From: Ascidia mentula
Taxonomy: Eukaryota > Chordata > Ascidiacea > Phlebobranchia > Ascidiidae
Assembly: GCA_947561715.1 (NCBI GenBank)
Contig: OX387205.1
Span: forward strand, 13,893,001-13,957,000
Direction of reading: 5' to 3'
DNA length: 64,000 nucleotides
Made by a program: the position numbers and the translations under genes. Of this stretch, positions 1-12,293 are shown in pieces. The notes under the pieces were generated by a model. That model had not been told where the DNA came from. It worked only from the letters and a program-made list of their open reading frames with translations, and did not search any database. The first letter of the stretch is position 1; every line of letters begins with the position of its first letter.

Positions 1-492
1 AACACTGCTTATAAAAGCTTATAAAACAACTTGCCGGTCAAATAGTTTTAACAACTTGCAGATATGTTACTAGTGGCATCCTTCACTATTTAAAATTCAT
101 TCTTTCAAACACACGATAAATAAATTGGTTGCTTTCAAACGTCTGATCTATAAACATCACCGGTCTCCTGTAGCCCAATGACAAAACTCAACATCTGAAA
201 ATAGTTGAAAAAGCGACGACGAACACGAAATTAATCGGAATGCAGCAACTTTTCATTCGAACGTACGCAGTTTCTCAACTGGCGGCAACTCTTAGTCGCC
301 TCCAGTAATCCGCTTAAGAGACGTAAACAAACCGATCCTCGGCTTGGACGCCGCAAGATGGCACGAACTTCGCGATAACAACAATTCCAAAGAAGGCGAA
401 TAACTCACAGCAAAGCTTTGACCATTTTGACAAGTCGCTGATGGCTGCAGTGCGATTGGTGAAGTGTTCAAGGCAACATAACCCATTCTTAC
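1..492. other. Noncoding left edge
   Basis: No exon or RNA gene could be supported here. If the candidate first exon just to the right is real, this stretch would be its first intron, with later exons beyond the window edge. Confidence 0.3.
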
Positions 493-600
493 CTGAAAGT
501 TTGGTTTAACGCAATAAAACACGATGGCTGTCGATACAAATAAACAATTCGTGAGGACGTCTTTTAATTTATCTTCGACAACAACACTTGGTAAAAACAT
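493..600 (-). CDS. Candidate first coding exon, possible membrane-anchored protein
   Basis: A minus-strand reading frame starts at an ATG at 600-598, runs 36 codons and stops at a good donor (CAG|GTAAGA) at 493/492. The product starts MFLPSVVVEDKLKDVL and then has a hydrophobic run, CLFVSTAIVFYCV, before KPNFQ. This is the layout of a short cytoplasmic tail followed by a signal-anchor. Any further exons would lie in 1-492 or beyond the left edge, and none was recognised. The family is unknown. The support is one donor site, an ATG and a plausible membrane segment, so this could be chance. Confidence 0.25.
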
Positions 601-3600
601 TTGCAAATGTTTACTGAACAAATTTTAATCAACAACAAGCATAGCTTTAACAAAAAGTTAGTTCAAGATTCTAAAAATAAGGTGAACAAATCTCATGAAA
701 CATATCTACTTTCATGCAATCACGTCGCATCTATTTTCCAAAAATACGGGACGACTTGACTTAACGTAACTTTAACGAGCAAGCAGTAATTTCTCCATTA
801 CACAAAAGGCTTTAGCATAAATCTACGAATAACTCCCGACACAGGAGCCAAGACACAAAGGGCCATTAGCGAGCCGCACTACAAGTCAATATCAAGCTGA
901 AAAAGTCGAAACCAATCCGGGAATCACACGTGTCCCTAGGGTGCGGGGCCAGCAATAAAACGCGGTCAAAAATCAATTTTTATGATACGTCCCTTAATCT
1001 CCAGCCATAGTTCACTAATTAATACCGATACCTCGGACAGTTCAGCGGTGGAGCAGATGGTCGGTTAGAGGCGCAGTGACCGGGTTCACACGACACTGAA
1101 TCTGTTAGCGCTAATGTCGAATGAATAAGAAATTAACGTGGTCAGAAGTTAAGTGTTGAGATTAAATGCAGTAATTGATAATGTAAATGATGAAATATTT
1201 CTTCCCAACGCTTGAAAACATTACACTTTCAACGTAACTGCTGGAATCACGCAATTCTTCTCTGAAAAAGGCAAAGGAAAAATATCACGACAATCGTTCC
1301 TGAGTACAAAATGCAAACACATGGAACACACCTTTTATAAAGATACCCCTGTGTAAAATTTGAAACCAAGTATATTTGTACCTGTTTTTTTGATTAGGAA
1401 ACACTCCTTTTCCAAAAGCTGGTACTCTTCACAAAACGTCAACAACTTATTGGACAAACTTTGAACCTTTCATAATCCAATTAATGTTCAAGTCACGTTT
1501 TTCATGAGAAATCGACTCAACGGTCGACAGGGCTTTCCGAAAAAGGAGGCAGCCATTCCAGTAACTCTTTAGAGGTCAAACCACAACGCTTTTGGTTGGG
1601 TTTGTTGTTGTAATCGGTTGTAACACACACAACATGGGCCTTGCGCCAAACCTTTCATTAGTTTATGTGAAAGTCGCAGAACCACAATTCTCAACACTGG
1701 ACATGTCTTGTGTTATTTGCCATCCATAACAGCCTTGTATGGAAAGCATCACCTAAATGTTCCAACGCACAATACCATCAGCACATCATCACAATGTATT
1801 ACCACCATCCTTGCACTTTGCTGCTGCAATGCTGATCATCAGGTAATACTTCAGGAAACAGCTATCAAAAATCATTTCCACAATCGACTACAAACAGTAT
1901 TCACAGCTCATTCCACCAAAAAGCCACCAGTAAATAAGCCCAGGTATCTAATCCAAGCATGACATGTGTTGTAGGTGGATATTTTTAGCACTCCACCTCG
2001 GGTTTTGGTTAAGCAAAACAACGGAAGATTAACACCAAATTTGGTTGAAACACGCCAGGTATGTACCCTCAAGTTGAAAATGATTGAATCAACCACACGG
2101 CTGAGGAATTTAGAACACGAACGCGACTCGTTCCACAAGGTACATGTTTGCATTCCCACGAAGGCAAATGTTTCTGTTACGATATCACTAAGGTGGGACG
2201 AGAATAGGTACAAGCCTTACACATAGTTGTCGTTGGTTGAACAAACTTTCCACTATAGCTCGTCCAAACTTCTCGATACATTGCGGGTTATTTTGTTTTT
2301 TTAAATTACGGAGTTCGGTGAAAGTTACACAAGCAGAATTTGGTGTATTTTAGTGCAAAGAGTAATTAAGTGTAACGGGCAGCGTTTATATATAAAAATG
2401 TTTCAAAAATAACGATGACATTCCTCGGCAACCAGTGTAAGTATTTAATATTATCAATGTAATAAATATTATCAATTGTTAGCTACAAAACAATGGCCAA
2501 CGTTGACTTCGCGCGTACACTGATGTCATTGTGACCATTCGCGGTGCCCAGTCTTTAATGGTCCACCATCTGTTTGCAATGCAGCAAACAGGCAAGTAAC
2601 ACAATACGATCTGGCTGCTTTGATCGTCCGATTGACTTCTCTCCGGCCCGGTCAACGGACAGTGCTTGACAAGTTAATCTCACAGATCGTAATGCGCAAA
2701 TAACGCGGGTGGCCAATTTCACGCATGTCCACTCGCAAAGCGAACTTCGGAGCCCGAATATCGATTCACGCGCTGGCCGTTCATGCGTAACGCGACACGC
2801 TTTGTCGCACAAACAATCATGTTGTGCTCTCTGGTTGAAACTCCGTTGAATGAAAGAGGCTGTTTGGTTGCAGGTTGGCAAAATGGAACTAGTGCGAAAA
2901 TAACTATAAGAAAAACCCTATCTATCTACTCGATGTCTGGCTCATTGTTCTTATTATACCACCTTCCGATATTTGTAAACAGTAAAGAACCCTACGCCTG
3001 TTGTTAGTGAAAAAACACGCGAAAAATCTCCACTTAAATTGGCTCAAAATTAAGTTTAGGGATTCAAGTCGTCCATGTCCCAGTCCTTCACCCAAAATAT
3101 TTTGCCGAAACGGAAATTAAAATCATGCGCAATTGCAGAACATTAGTGCAGTTTACAAACAATTCTAAATAGTTCACGGACTTCATTTCCTCATACGATG
3201 AATTATGAAACCGCTCAAAACACGACTTGTATAACAAAATACTTGGTCGGAATAACGTGAAGGTCAGAAATATTCCGGAAACTGCAACATTGGCTTACAA
3301 ACTACATCCAAGTAGAAACAGTTTTCCGGCTCACCATCCACACATAAAAACTGCCATCAATGTTGTCCTGGATTAAAATGCCTTCAAGGATTTCTCAGCG
3401 AATTCAGCGTATTTTGCCAGCGCGCTAACAAAGCTAAACTACTCCCAAATTAGCGTCAGACAACAAGTTTCCCGAGGAAGACGGTCTGGCGACGACAACC
3501 TTTTCACAACTCCGACAACATCGCACAAATACTGTAGTGATGGTGTCGTATTGCATGTACGATTCCACCCCTTTACACAAACTGTTGCCAGATGACGCAC

Positions 3601-6600
3601 CTATGCGCGTGTCTGCTGTCTCCAGATTACACAAACTATATTTAGATAGGTCGGTTGGTGCTTGGAATGTTTATCTACGAGTGCGTGTCGTCATCAACAT
3701 ACAGGCACAAATCTGAGCGGATATGTTGTATTGCTATGTTGGGGGGTAAGTACACTCAGTGTGGGTCTGACAAGGACAAACCGGTGATCAAGTTCTCTAT
3801 AACCCTTAGTTAGTTTAAGTGAACTTGTGAATCTGATTAAAACAGTGGAATATTGCATAAATCGGAACCCACGAAGGTTGTATAGATAACAGCGATTGAT
3901 AAGGTGGTGTCCCATAATGTCCAATAGAGTATTTAGCGTGTGCATTCTAACCCCCACCTGTCAGACTTACAAACGGACGAACAACACGCAACTAAGAAAA
4001 ACTCACAATTTGAGGGACTTTGTTTCAAATCCACGTAATAAAATTTTGAACAAAAAAGCGTGACGGTGACAACACAAACTATATGAGGAACCAAAAAACG
4101 TTTGCGATACAAAACTCGCCTTTTCCAGGAAACCTATACAAGCAAAAAAAACTCCACCCACACTGTAAAGAACTTGATGCTGCAGAGGAACGAGTCAAAA
4201 GCGTGACTTGTAGCAAAACAAACTGCCCCAAAATCGACAGTGTTGTCTACAGGGGGCAATGTACTTCCTCTGTGCTTATTCAGACGGAACGCCCAGTCAT
4301 GTTCAAGGTAAACCGAAGCTTAAATTGGATCTTTGTTTGCTGAACGCCTGTCATCGTGCGTCTGACTTGGGATTGTAAAGGTTTATGGATTCCCATTACT
4401 GCTTTTGCACGAGGGAGAATGCAATATATATTGCTGCGTTTTACGTAATTCCAAAATCCAAAGCAAACGTGTAGAAGGTTAGAATACCAGACGTGCGTGT
4501 TTACTTTCGTGCAAGGAAGACAACACTTTCAACCGGATTCGAAATAAATGCAATGAAAACATTCGACACATATTTGTATAGTCATATTGCATTGGCAATG
4601 GTCACACTATGTCCTCATATTTAAATCTACACTTTCACCTGACAAAAACGAGAAACTGTTTTTGGAAATCTGCAACTATAGTTCAAATAAACGCAGTTCT
4701 ATAGCAACCAAAATCGTTTGAGAAAAAACCCAAACCTTAACATTCTATCCACAGCGTGCAGATCTACACTACGTGAAAAACAAGTGTTTGTGTCAACGGG
4801 TGTTAATATCGCTTTCCACACACATTGAAGAGAAATGACGTTTCCAAGTCAAACCATATAGCGCCGGACAGGCGAGGTCAAAAGTCGTCGCGGAAATTAT
4901 CGGAGAACATCAGCTTAATGGATGCCTTTGTAGCGCAACAACAAAACAGAACCTTGAATCTTAAACCGGCGCCGCTTGCAGAGAAACAGATACGTTGGGA
5001 ACATTTAGTGTTACTGAGGATTGTCTTCAAAGGCGCATTCCCGACCAAACGGGGTGATCTGCATAGTGGGACTACAGACGAAAACTAACTTCATCGGTGC
5101 AATGTTACAAGAAAATTGTTAGTAACGTATGTATTCAAACCGATGACCCCCACAAAATTATCAAATCACCATTATGTGTGATCCGTTTCAAGCAAGATGT
5201 AAATGCTTTGTTATATTTAATATCAAGCAAGTGTTTTGAAAATTTATGCGCAGAAAACCATTCTCTTCTCCATCAAAAATCTCAACGAAGTCCGCAACAA
5301 AAACAAGTTCTGCCAAAGTTCAAATTCCTGCCTTTACTTATTGTGAAGTCCGACAGAGCTTAAATATTTACTATCAAAACTACTGCGGAGATTTTCACCT
5401 TTAAAGAGAGCTATTGTTCACCTAATCGCTCTTGGCTTTTGGCTTCTGAGCATGAACGCCAAATCTCAATCAAGTCGCCAGCCATAAACATCATCCACGC
5501 TACGATGAGCGCTAGGCATTCCTACGGCCAACGAACGTTACGTGTACGACGCGCGACTGGTGCCAGAGTTCCCGATGTAATGCTTGCAAGCAGTGGATGA
5601 TCACATTAATCCGTCGACCCGTTGCAAATACCGGCGCAAAGCCGTCTGGCCCTAACCAGCATAATAGGTGATCCAACGTAACCCCAGCTTGGGGTCACTG
5701 CGGGTCAAGCGTGATGTATCGCAGTATTACCCAGAACTTCGTTTTGATGTTTGGCTTTGTGGCGGAGAAAACCAAGTTCAGCCCCTGCAGAGAAGAGAAG
5801 GTATTTCCTGCACGCTTACAAGTGAAAGCCGATCCACTTCTATCAATTTTGACGGCGTCTGAAGTCCGCCTTCGATGACCGCGAAAATCTGCTTGAAAGC
5901 ATCCTCAATGGCAAGCATCCAAAAAGCATAAGCGTGCAAACTAAATGCGATAAGCGCAATCCGAAGTTGTTAAAGGGGGTTCGCTTCTTGTTATGACTCA
6001 CAGCGCGTCCGTTGTCAGATAACCACACCAACATTTTGCCTTCTTACACTCAAATCTTCTAATTTTTCACGGCAATCCATACAAAGCATATCTGTTTCTA
6101 TTTTCTGTAGTCACATTGCGTTTTACAACCAGCGCAAGGCGACAAACCTACATATGAAAGCATTTGACAACTACGTATTTTGCAATAGCAGCCATGATGA
6201 CCCTCATACATATTTCCACCGCTGAAACACATACTAAAGCTCGTGATTAATGCTATCTGTGACATTTTTATTGAAAACTCACCAACGTCATACTCCCACA
6301 TTCGTTTCTCAACCAAACCCACGACAGCCAACACACACCCAGACATACACCAACCCATTAAAACAGGACCGTAATCGCCTTACCTTGGGTGTGAATCCCG
6401 CTTCGTCGCCGAAAATGTAACTGTAATAACTCATGACACTTTTCACCACGACAGAAAACTTGCCAAATTCGATACAACGCAAACAAAGAGACCAAATTCC
6501 TAAACACCTGCACCTTGCCATCGCTAATCAGTAAATGCGCCGCGCTGCCGGCACCGCGTATCTGCGCGTGCAACGGTGCGTGACGTAGAATGTCGCCGCT

Positions 6601-9600
6601 CGGTCCTTCTTTGTTTTAGCTCCGGTCGCCGTGGAGGCTCTGGGGGTTGGAAGACGAGAAGTTTAACGAAAGACGAGAAATGGAAACGCAATTAGTGCGA
6701 CTGCAATGCGGAACAAAGCTGGCTGACGCGATTATCGCTTTATTGCAGTACAATATGTTGCGCAATCGAGGAAAATGCAAGATTTGTTTCGTCACAATTG
6801 ATTAGTATTTCCGATCGTGGTTCTTTTTTGGGTGCATGTCATAATATTCCTGTTTTGTAACATGTTTTATTGAGGTCACGATTTCACCATAAGCTTGTAT
6901 GAAGAATATTACGCCTGACTAACCGCCATTATTGCTGTGCGCAAGACGTAACAATCAATTCGCTTCACAGTTAGAAAAGAACACTTTTTGATATCTCAGG
7001 GTTACAAAGACCCGGACATATTTCCTGAGTTTCGAAATTGTATCTCCATGAAACTTGGCGTAGCCAATGAACTAACATATCGCGCATAAGTAAGCGTTTT
7101 TTTATCGTGGCCTCTAAACTACCTCTCCGATATTGATGATCTTTGACTTGTGTAAATCGTGCCCGTCCCATAAACAGACAAATTGGTTAAAACACCAAAT
7201 GAAAACAGGTGCGGAGTGGAAGGTTGGACGCACGCGAAATGTTTCCTTATTCACAACTTGGGTGTTGATAGTTTACGTTGGACACTTCCCTATTTCAATT
7301 CCTGTCCGTTCATCGTACACAGACCATGTCTGTCGAGTTCCTTATCGTAACAATAGCTGGTGGAAAATCAAGTTCCACTGCCAACAAACGCATTTGAGAT
7401 TGGGACAGTTTGTAAACCTTGAACCAATATGTCTAATATACTAAGCATTGAGCACCAGCATCCGAACGTGAACGTTTTCTCCGGCACTACCAAAGTTTTT
7501 CTGCACCCGTTTACAAAAAACTGAGAGGTAGGTTTTTGGATGATTATCAAATATCACGAATTCAAACATAAACTATATCGATTTGAAGCAAATAGTTTAC
7601 AAACAACTTTCAAACTTGACCAAAGCTTAGCAAACGTTTTTACAAATATTTACATCGTCAAAGACGACAAACACAAAAACACAACATAACGCGATGCCCT
7701 TCCTTAAAACCACAAATATGCGCCTTAATTCCCGTTATTTACGCGTTGTTAACGAAGTGCAATCAACTGTACACCGTGCTAACCGGTGCGTGATAAACTG
7801 TGGCCTCCGTAGTTTATTGCCAAACTAAATAGCCTGCAGCCGACATACGCACCAACATAGGATAATATTCCTCGCTTTCGAGAACAAATATTTTCTGTAA
7901 TTGATACTCCACCTAATTGCTAAATAAATAGTGAAGCGCAAAGATGAACAACTAAAACTTGGAGGAAACCATAATAGTTTGCAACAAACAGCTACGGTCA
8001 TCAACGAACTAGCAACATAAACAAATCATGAGTTCACACCTGAAGCAAATATATTGACAGTGATTTAAAAAAGAATTTTCATTCAACTAAAACTACAACA
8101 GTAAGAAATGCCACAACAACTCATTAAATTTGTCGTAAAAGTTTCTGGTCTTGCATTCGTTGTAAATAATAAACACCTAAAATTATTGAACACCATTGAA
8201 CAGAGGGAACTAATTGCTTTAACGCACGTTTTGTAACACTGTTTATGGGTTACAGAGTTTATGTTTACGGGCGAAATCACTGAAAACCCACTGACGTCAC
8301 CTGACGTCACCTGACGTCATCGGTCAGTGACCCTCTATGGATGGTTGAAAATTTGACAGGAGGTCAAGTTGCTTCAGGAAGATGTAGAGGCGTGTTGGTG
8401 GAGTTTTGTGTGTATATACGCCTGCATTGTGTCGAGGGAGAATTTACCAGCAACGTTTCACAACAAAATGGTTTCTTGAGGTTAATTTTTACTTCAAGTG
8501 TAGCTGGACGGTTTGCGGGCACACCCTTTGCGGTAAGCGAGTGTACAAGCACAACATTTTCGAACCAAGCTAAAACAAGTCAATACAAACTAACTTGCAA
8601 ACACCCATGTGCAGATTCAAGGAAAATTCGAAGCACAGCAGATTAAACTGTTCGTTCGACGAACTTCAGCAACTTGCACAGCACAATTGCAATGTCGCTT
8701 TATTTTCGCACAGAATCGCACACAAAATCATGCAGGAAGAACTGGAATCGTGGAAGAGACCGTGACGAACGAACCACAAACCTTTAAACAGATCTGATGG
8801 CGTAAATTTGTTTCTGACCGCACTCACTCTTTTCGAAGATTGCAATAAAATAAATTGAAAATGTATTATTTATTAACTTGTATGGGCTTATTGTCGTTTA
8901 CTGCCTTGCTAAATTAAACCTGTGCACGTCACTCTCGGCGATCGCACATAACCCCTGTAACCCAACCTTACCAGGGCTATGGGAAATATGTAGTGTTTTG
9001 TGTTTACGGTTTCTACGTATTTTAGCACCAACAAATATTCAAGTACGGGTGGCAACCGTCTTGCTTTTGGTAAAACGGATAATAAAGGACAATTCCTGTT
9101 CGTTGGTGCTCCAATGTGCAGTCACTAATTCACCTAATTTGTGTGTCAATAAATTTTAACCGGCAGGTATTAGAGAGGCGGTTTTCTAATAAGCTAAAAT
9201 TGCACACCAGGTGCTGCCCAGATGTGCGCCGAAAACACATTAATCTTCGACAGAATGACATTCAAAATCGGATTAAATTTGCAGGATGGTTTGGGATTGA
9301 TATACGATATAACGTCTCGTTAAACAAATAAAAGCAGCTCAGGCGCTTGTTTTAAAAAGTTTTATGTGACTGATTCTATTTTTGTCATATCGTTATAAAT
9401 TCTTACGTATTTTATATGCAACGGCATTGACTGATTAAAAAGTTTGGAGACACCAAAACAATTTTGATGTCAAATTTCCAATTGTTTTAAAAAATCATCG
9501 TCGATTTTTGTAGCGTGCCAATGAACAGCACGACCGCATCATATCGCCAACTGCGGGATCCTTTCTTCCGCAGTGCTGACCACCTTATATCCGTGGGCCG

Positions 9601-12162
9601 GACCTTAAAGACAAGCTTCAGTTTCCTGTTATTCCCCAAAGGAATTTGGGGGCCGCAGGATTAGAAAGATTAATGGCTCAGTGGGGTAGGAGGGACACGA
9701 AGCAGACTCGCTGGCGTTGTTCTGTAAACTTGATCCTTTTTAGGGAAACTAGGGAGTTTTTTTCCAACCAATGCATGCGGAAAATTGGACAAATCTAACT
9801 GCGTGGGTGGATTTAAATAGAATACCCACTGTCTACATGAGGATTCTGTGTAATGTATTCAGCATAGAAGCGCACACATTTAGATACTAAACGAAAGATT
9901 GAGCAATAAAACATGCAATGTTACATTTATATCGAAGTAAGTGTTTCAATTTTGTTCACAACAATTAAATTCCTATTTTAAATAGGTTTGTGTCGCTGAT
10001 ATTAAAACAATGCCCAATCGAACGCTAAATTCTGCCCCAATTGTAGGTGCTAATGTTATACAGTATAATGCCCATAATTTTGCGTGTGGGTTTCCAATGT
10101 CATGCCTATAACAGCAAACCCCAACAAACTTAGTTCATATCTCCGATGTTCCCATTGGTCAAAGGCGAGCAAAAACCCCAGCAACTTGTGCACTGCAGTT
10201 ATTTTGACTTGGGGTACTCGCCACCGTTAACAGATTCAATCGTGCGGCAAGATTTTAAACAACTTGCGGCTTACATCAAGGTGGGTTTACATTCGTCACG
10301 CACAAGCGATTTCAACGCTTGATTGCCAACTTGCTCCTTCTTTAAAGCAAAGTAGACAAGTTCAGTTGAGTCGTTTAAACTTTTTTCGCATAAACAACGC
10401 CTATTATGGCAACTTTGGCGAAGAGTTTGACGACTGGATTCAACAAAAAAACTAATATCAGTTCACAACGTTTGTGTTACTTCCAACCTTTTTTGTTGTT
10501 ATTCTGATACAACATAAACACGTAACTTACATTAAACTAGCATTTACGTAAAACATATCGGCAATGCTGCAATTATCATTCTCTTCGTTGTAATGGTAAT
10601 TATTGCTACATGCTTGGATTGTTCCAGTTAGGGTATTTGCATAAAGCTTTAAAAAAGAAGTGCTTGTTGACATGATAAATTAGTTGCATACCTTGCATGA
10701 CAAGCTTGACAAATCCCTTTCTCCAAAATGTAACCAGTCCGTCAATAATTACCAAACTCAACTAACTTATTTCCCCTTCAAATTTCTGTCTGCAAAACAC
10801 CGTGCAACCGCTAACTACAACCAAAAAATTTTCCACAAGGCGAGCCAGATAATGACCATTGTTACGAAACATAGGAGTCAATCAATTTCCCGCCAAGCGA
10901 AAACTTGCCGTGGGATTGATTGCAAGCTTTGCTGCTGTAAAGTGCATTGCTTTGACTGTAAACAGTTGAATTAACTGAAAACAAGCGAAGGTTTCCCCTA
11001 ACTTCAACAGGTGAAGCGGCCCGTGTCAGTGAGTCATATATTTTGGCTTCTCGGGGTCTACTTTCTACAATTTTAGGGTGCTGTAGACCTATAAGCTGGT
11101 GTTGTTTTTTTTGGAAGGTTTGTCCTGTCTCGACAAGAATCCAACGTGTTTCAAAACAATGCGGCACTTTGGCAACAAACAGACTACACCGCTCATTTTG
11201 TGTTTACTCTAATATATTTTAGTTTAAATCAACAAAATTGTGTGCACATGAAATTCCAAAACTCGAATTTAAACTGCATTGCAGTTACCCTCAAATGCTG
11301 TATAGTTACATGTATAAAGGGTTGTATGTTTGATCACAGTGTAATATGCTTTGTCTTTAACCATAAACTCTCCCCATGTTAGTCACTTTTGATTTGCATT
11401 GCAGTATGTTACTTGTAGCATTTGTTCACAAACTTTAAGGCTTAAGTTCGAAATTTGACGTAAAAACATGCCCTGGTAACCTTCGTGAGCGAGACTGCAA
11501 AAGTTCGCAGAAACCGCTGCAAAAAATCTTGTTTCGTTTGTTCCACCAACGATGATTGATTCCCAGTAAAGAGCCACTTTTTCTTGTGGAGCCAAGCTAA
11601 AATATAACGCCCTGTGTGCCTTTTCAGCCAGCAGAGTGTCTCATATCACCTGTCAGACAGAGACAATCAACCGGAAAGTTTAAGAGAAAAAATCAACACC
11701 ACCACTTCAGGACTTTGGCACGCATTTTTCGGCGCGAACAAGATCCCCGACAGGTCATCCATGACGATCTGGAGATCACGTGTCGCGTTTGTAACCGTCA
11801 CGCACTGTTACGCCCGCCTGATTGCCTGTTAATGATCTCTGCAAGCACCTTTTTGTTTTCGCTGAATCGGCTCTTCGGGTTTTTTCAACAAATTCTGACT
11901 AGGAACACCATTTTTAAGAGTCGCAATGGCATTTTGTGCTGGAGTTATTTTGGGATTCGGTGAGAATTGAACTTGGCCTTTGCAGGTCTGGATTCCGATT
12001 TCAAAGCAGGTTTCTATTTAAACAAGTACAGGAACTGGCGTGTGATAATGGTGAAATTAATAGTTCTGTGAAATTTCAAAACAAAAAATCACATTGACGC
12101 TGATCGCCAATCACTCTTTGGGAGTAATTTTGGACAGGTTCGCCTGTTAACGGTTTTCAGCT
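601..12162. other. About 11.5 kb without a supportable gene
   Basis: Many short open frames occur on both strands, but none shows a recognisable domain together with paired splice sites. The stretch is AT-rich, with a locally GC-richer patch around 6530-6660. A short perfect hairpin (CCCCAAA/TTTGGGG arms) lies near 9633-9653. The only clear regulatory-type signal is the triple CRE-like array at 8291-8320. I see no tRNA, snRNA or rRNA. It may be distal regulatory DNA or a large intron. Confidence 0.4.
8291..8320. promoter_or_regulatory. Triple CRE/ATF-type palindrome array
   Basis: Three copies of TGACGTCA, the full palindromic CREB/ATF site, lie at 8292-8299, 8302-8309 and 8312-8319. The spacing is exactly 10 bases, about one helical turn, so the sites face the same side of the DNA. 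A TATATA-containing stretch follows near 8415. The factor family is established for this octamer. Which gene it serves is not visible. Confidence 0.5.
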
Positions 12163-12168
12163 TTTATT
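12163..12168 (-). terminator. Poly(A) signal of the protocadherin gene
   Basis: AATAAA on the minus strand, about 125 bases downstream of the protocadherin stop codon at 12294-12296. It is the nearest canonical signal and is at a normal distance for a 3' UTR end. Confidence 0.6.
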
Positions 12169-12293
12169 GTAACAAATAAAGCAAATGCAACGGAAACGAC
12201 ATGCAAAAGCGGCAAATATCAAAATATCTGATTGCAACGACGCATTTATGGCTGTTGACATTAGCGAACCTTCAACAACTTAGAAACAAAGGC

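Noticed and set aside
9530..9720. Resemblance to structured RNA around a GC-rich stretch
   Set aside because: Only a short hairpin (CCCCAAA/TTTGGGG) is visible and no rRNA, snRNA or tRNA signature could be matched.
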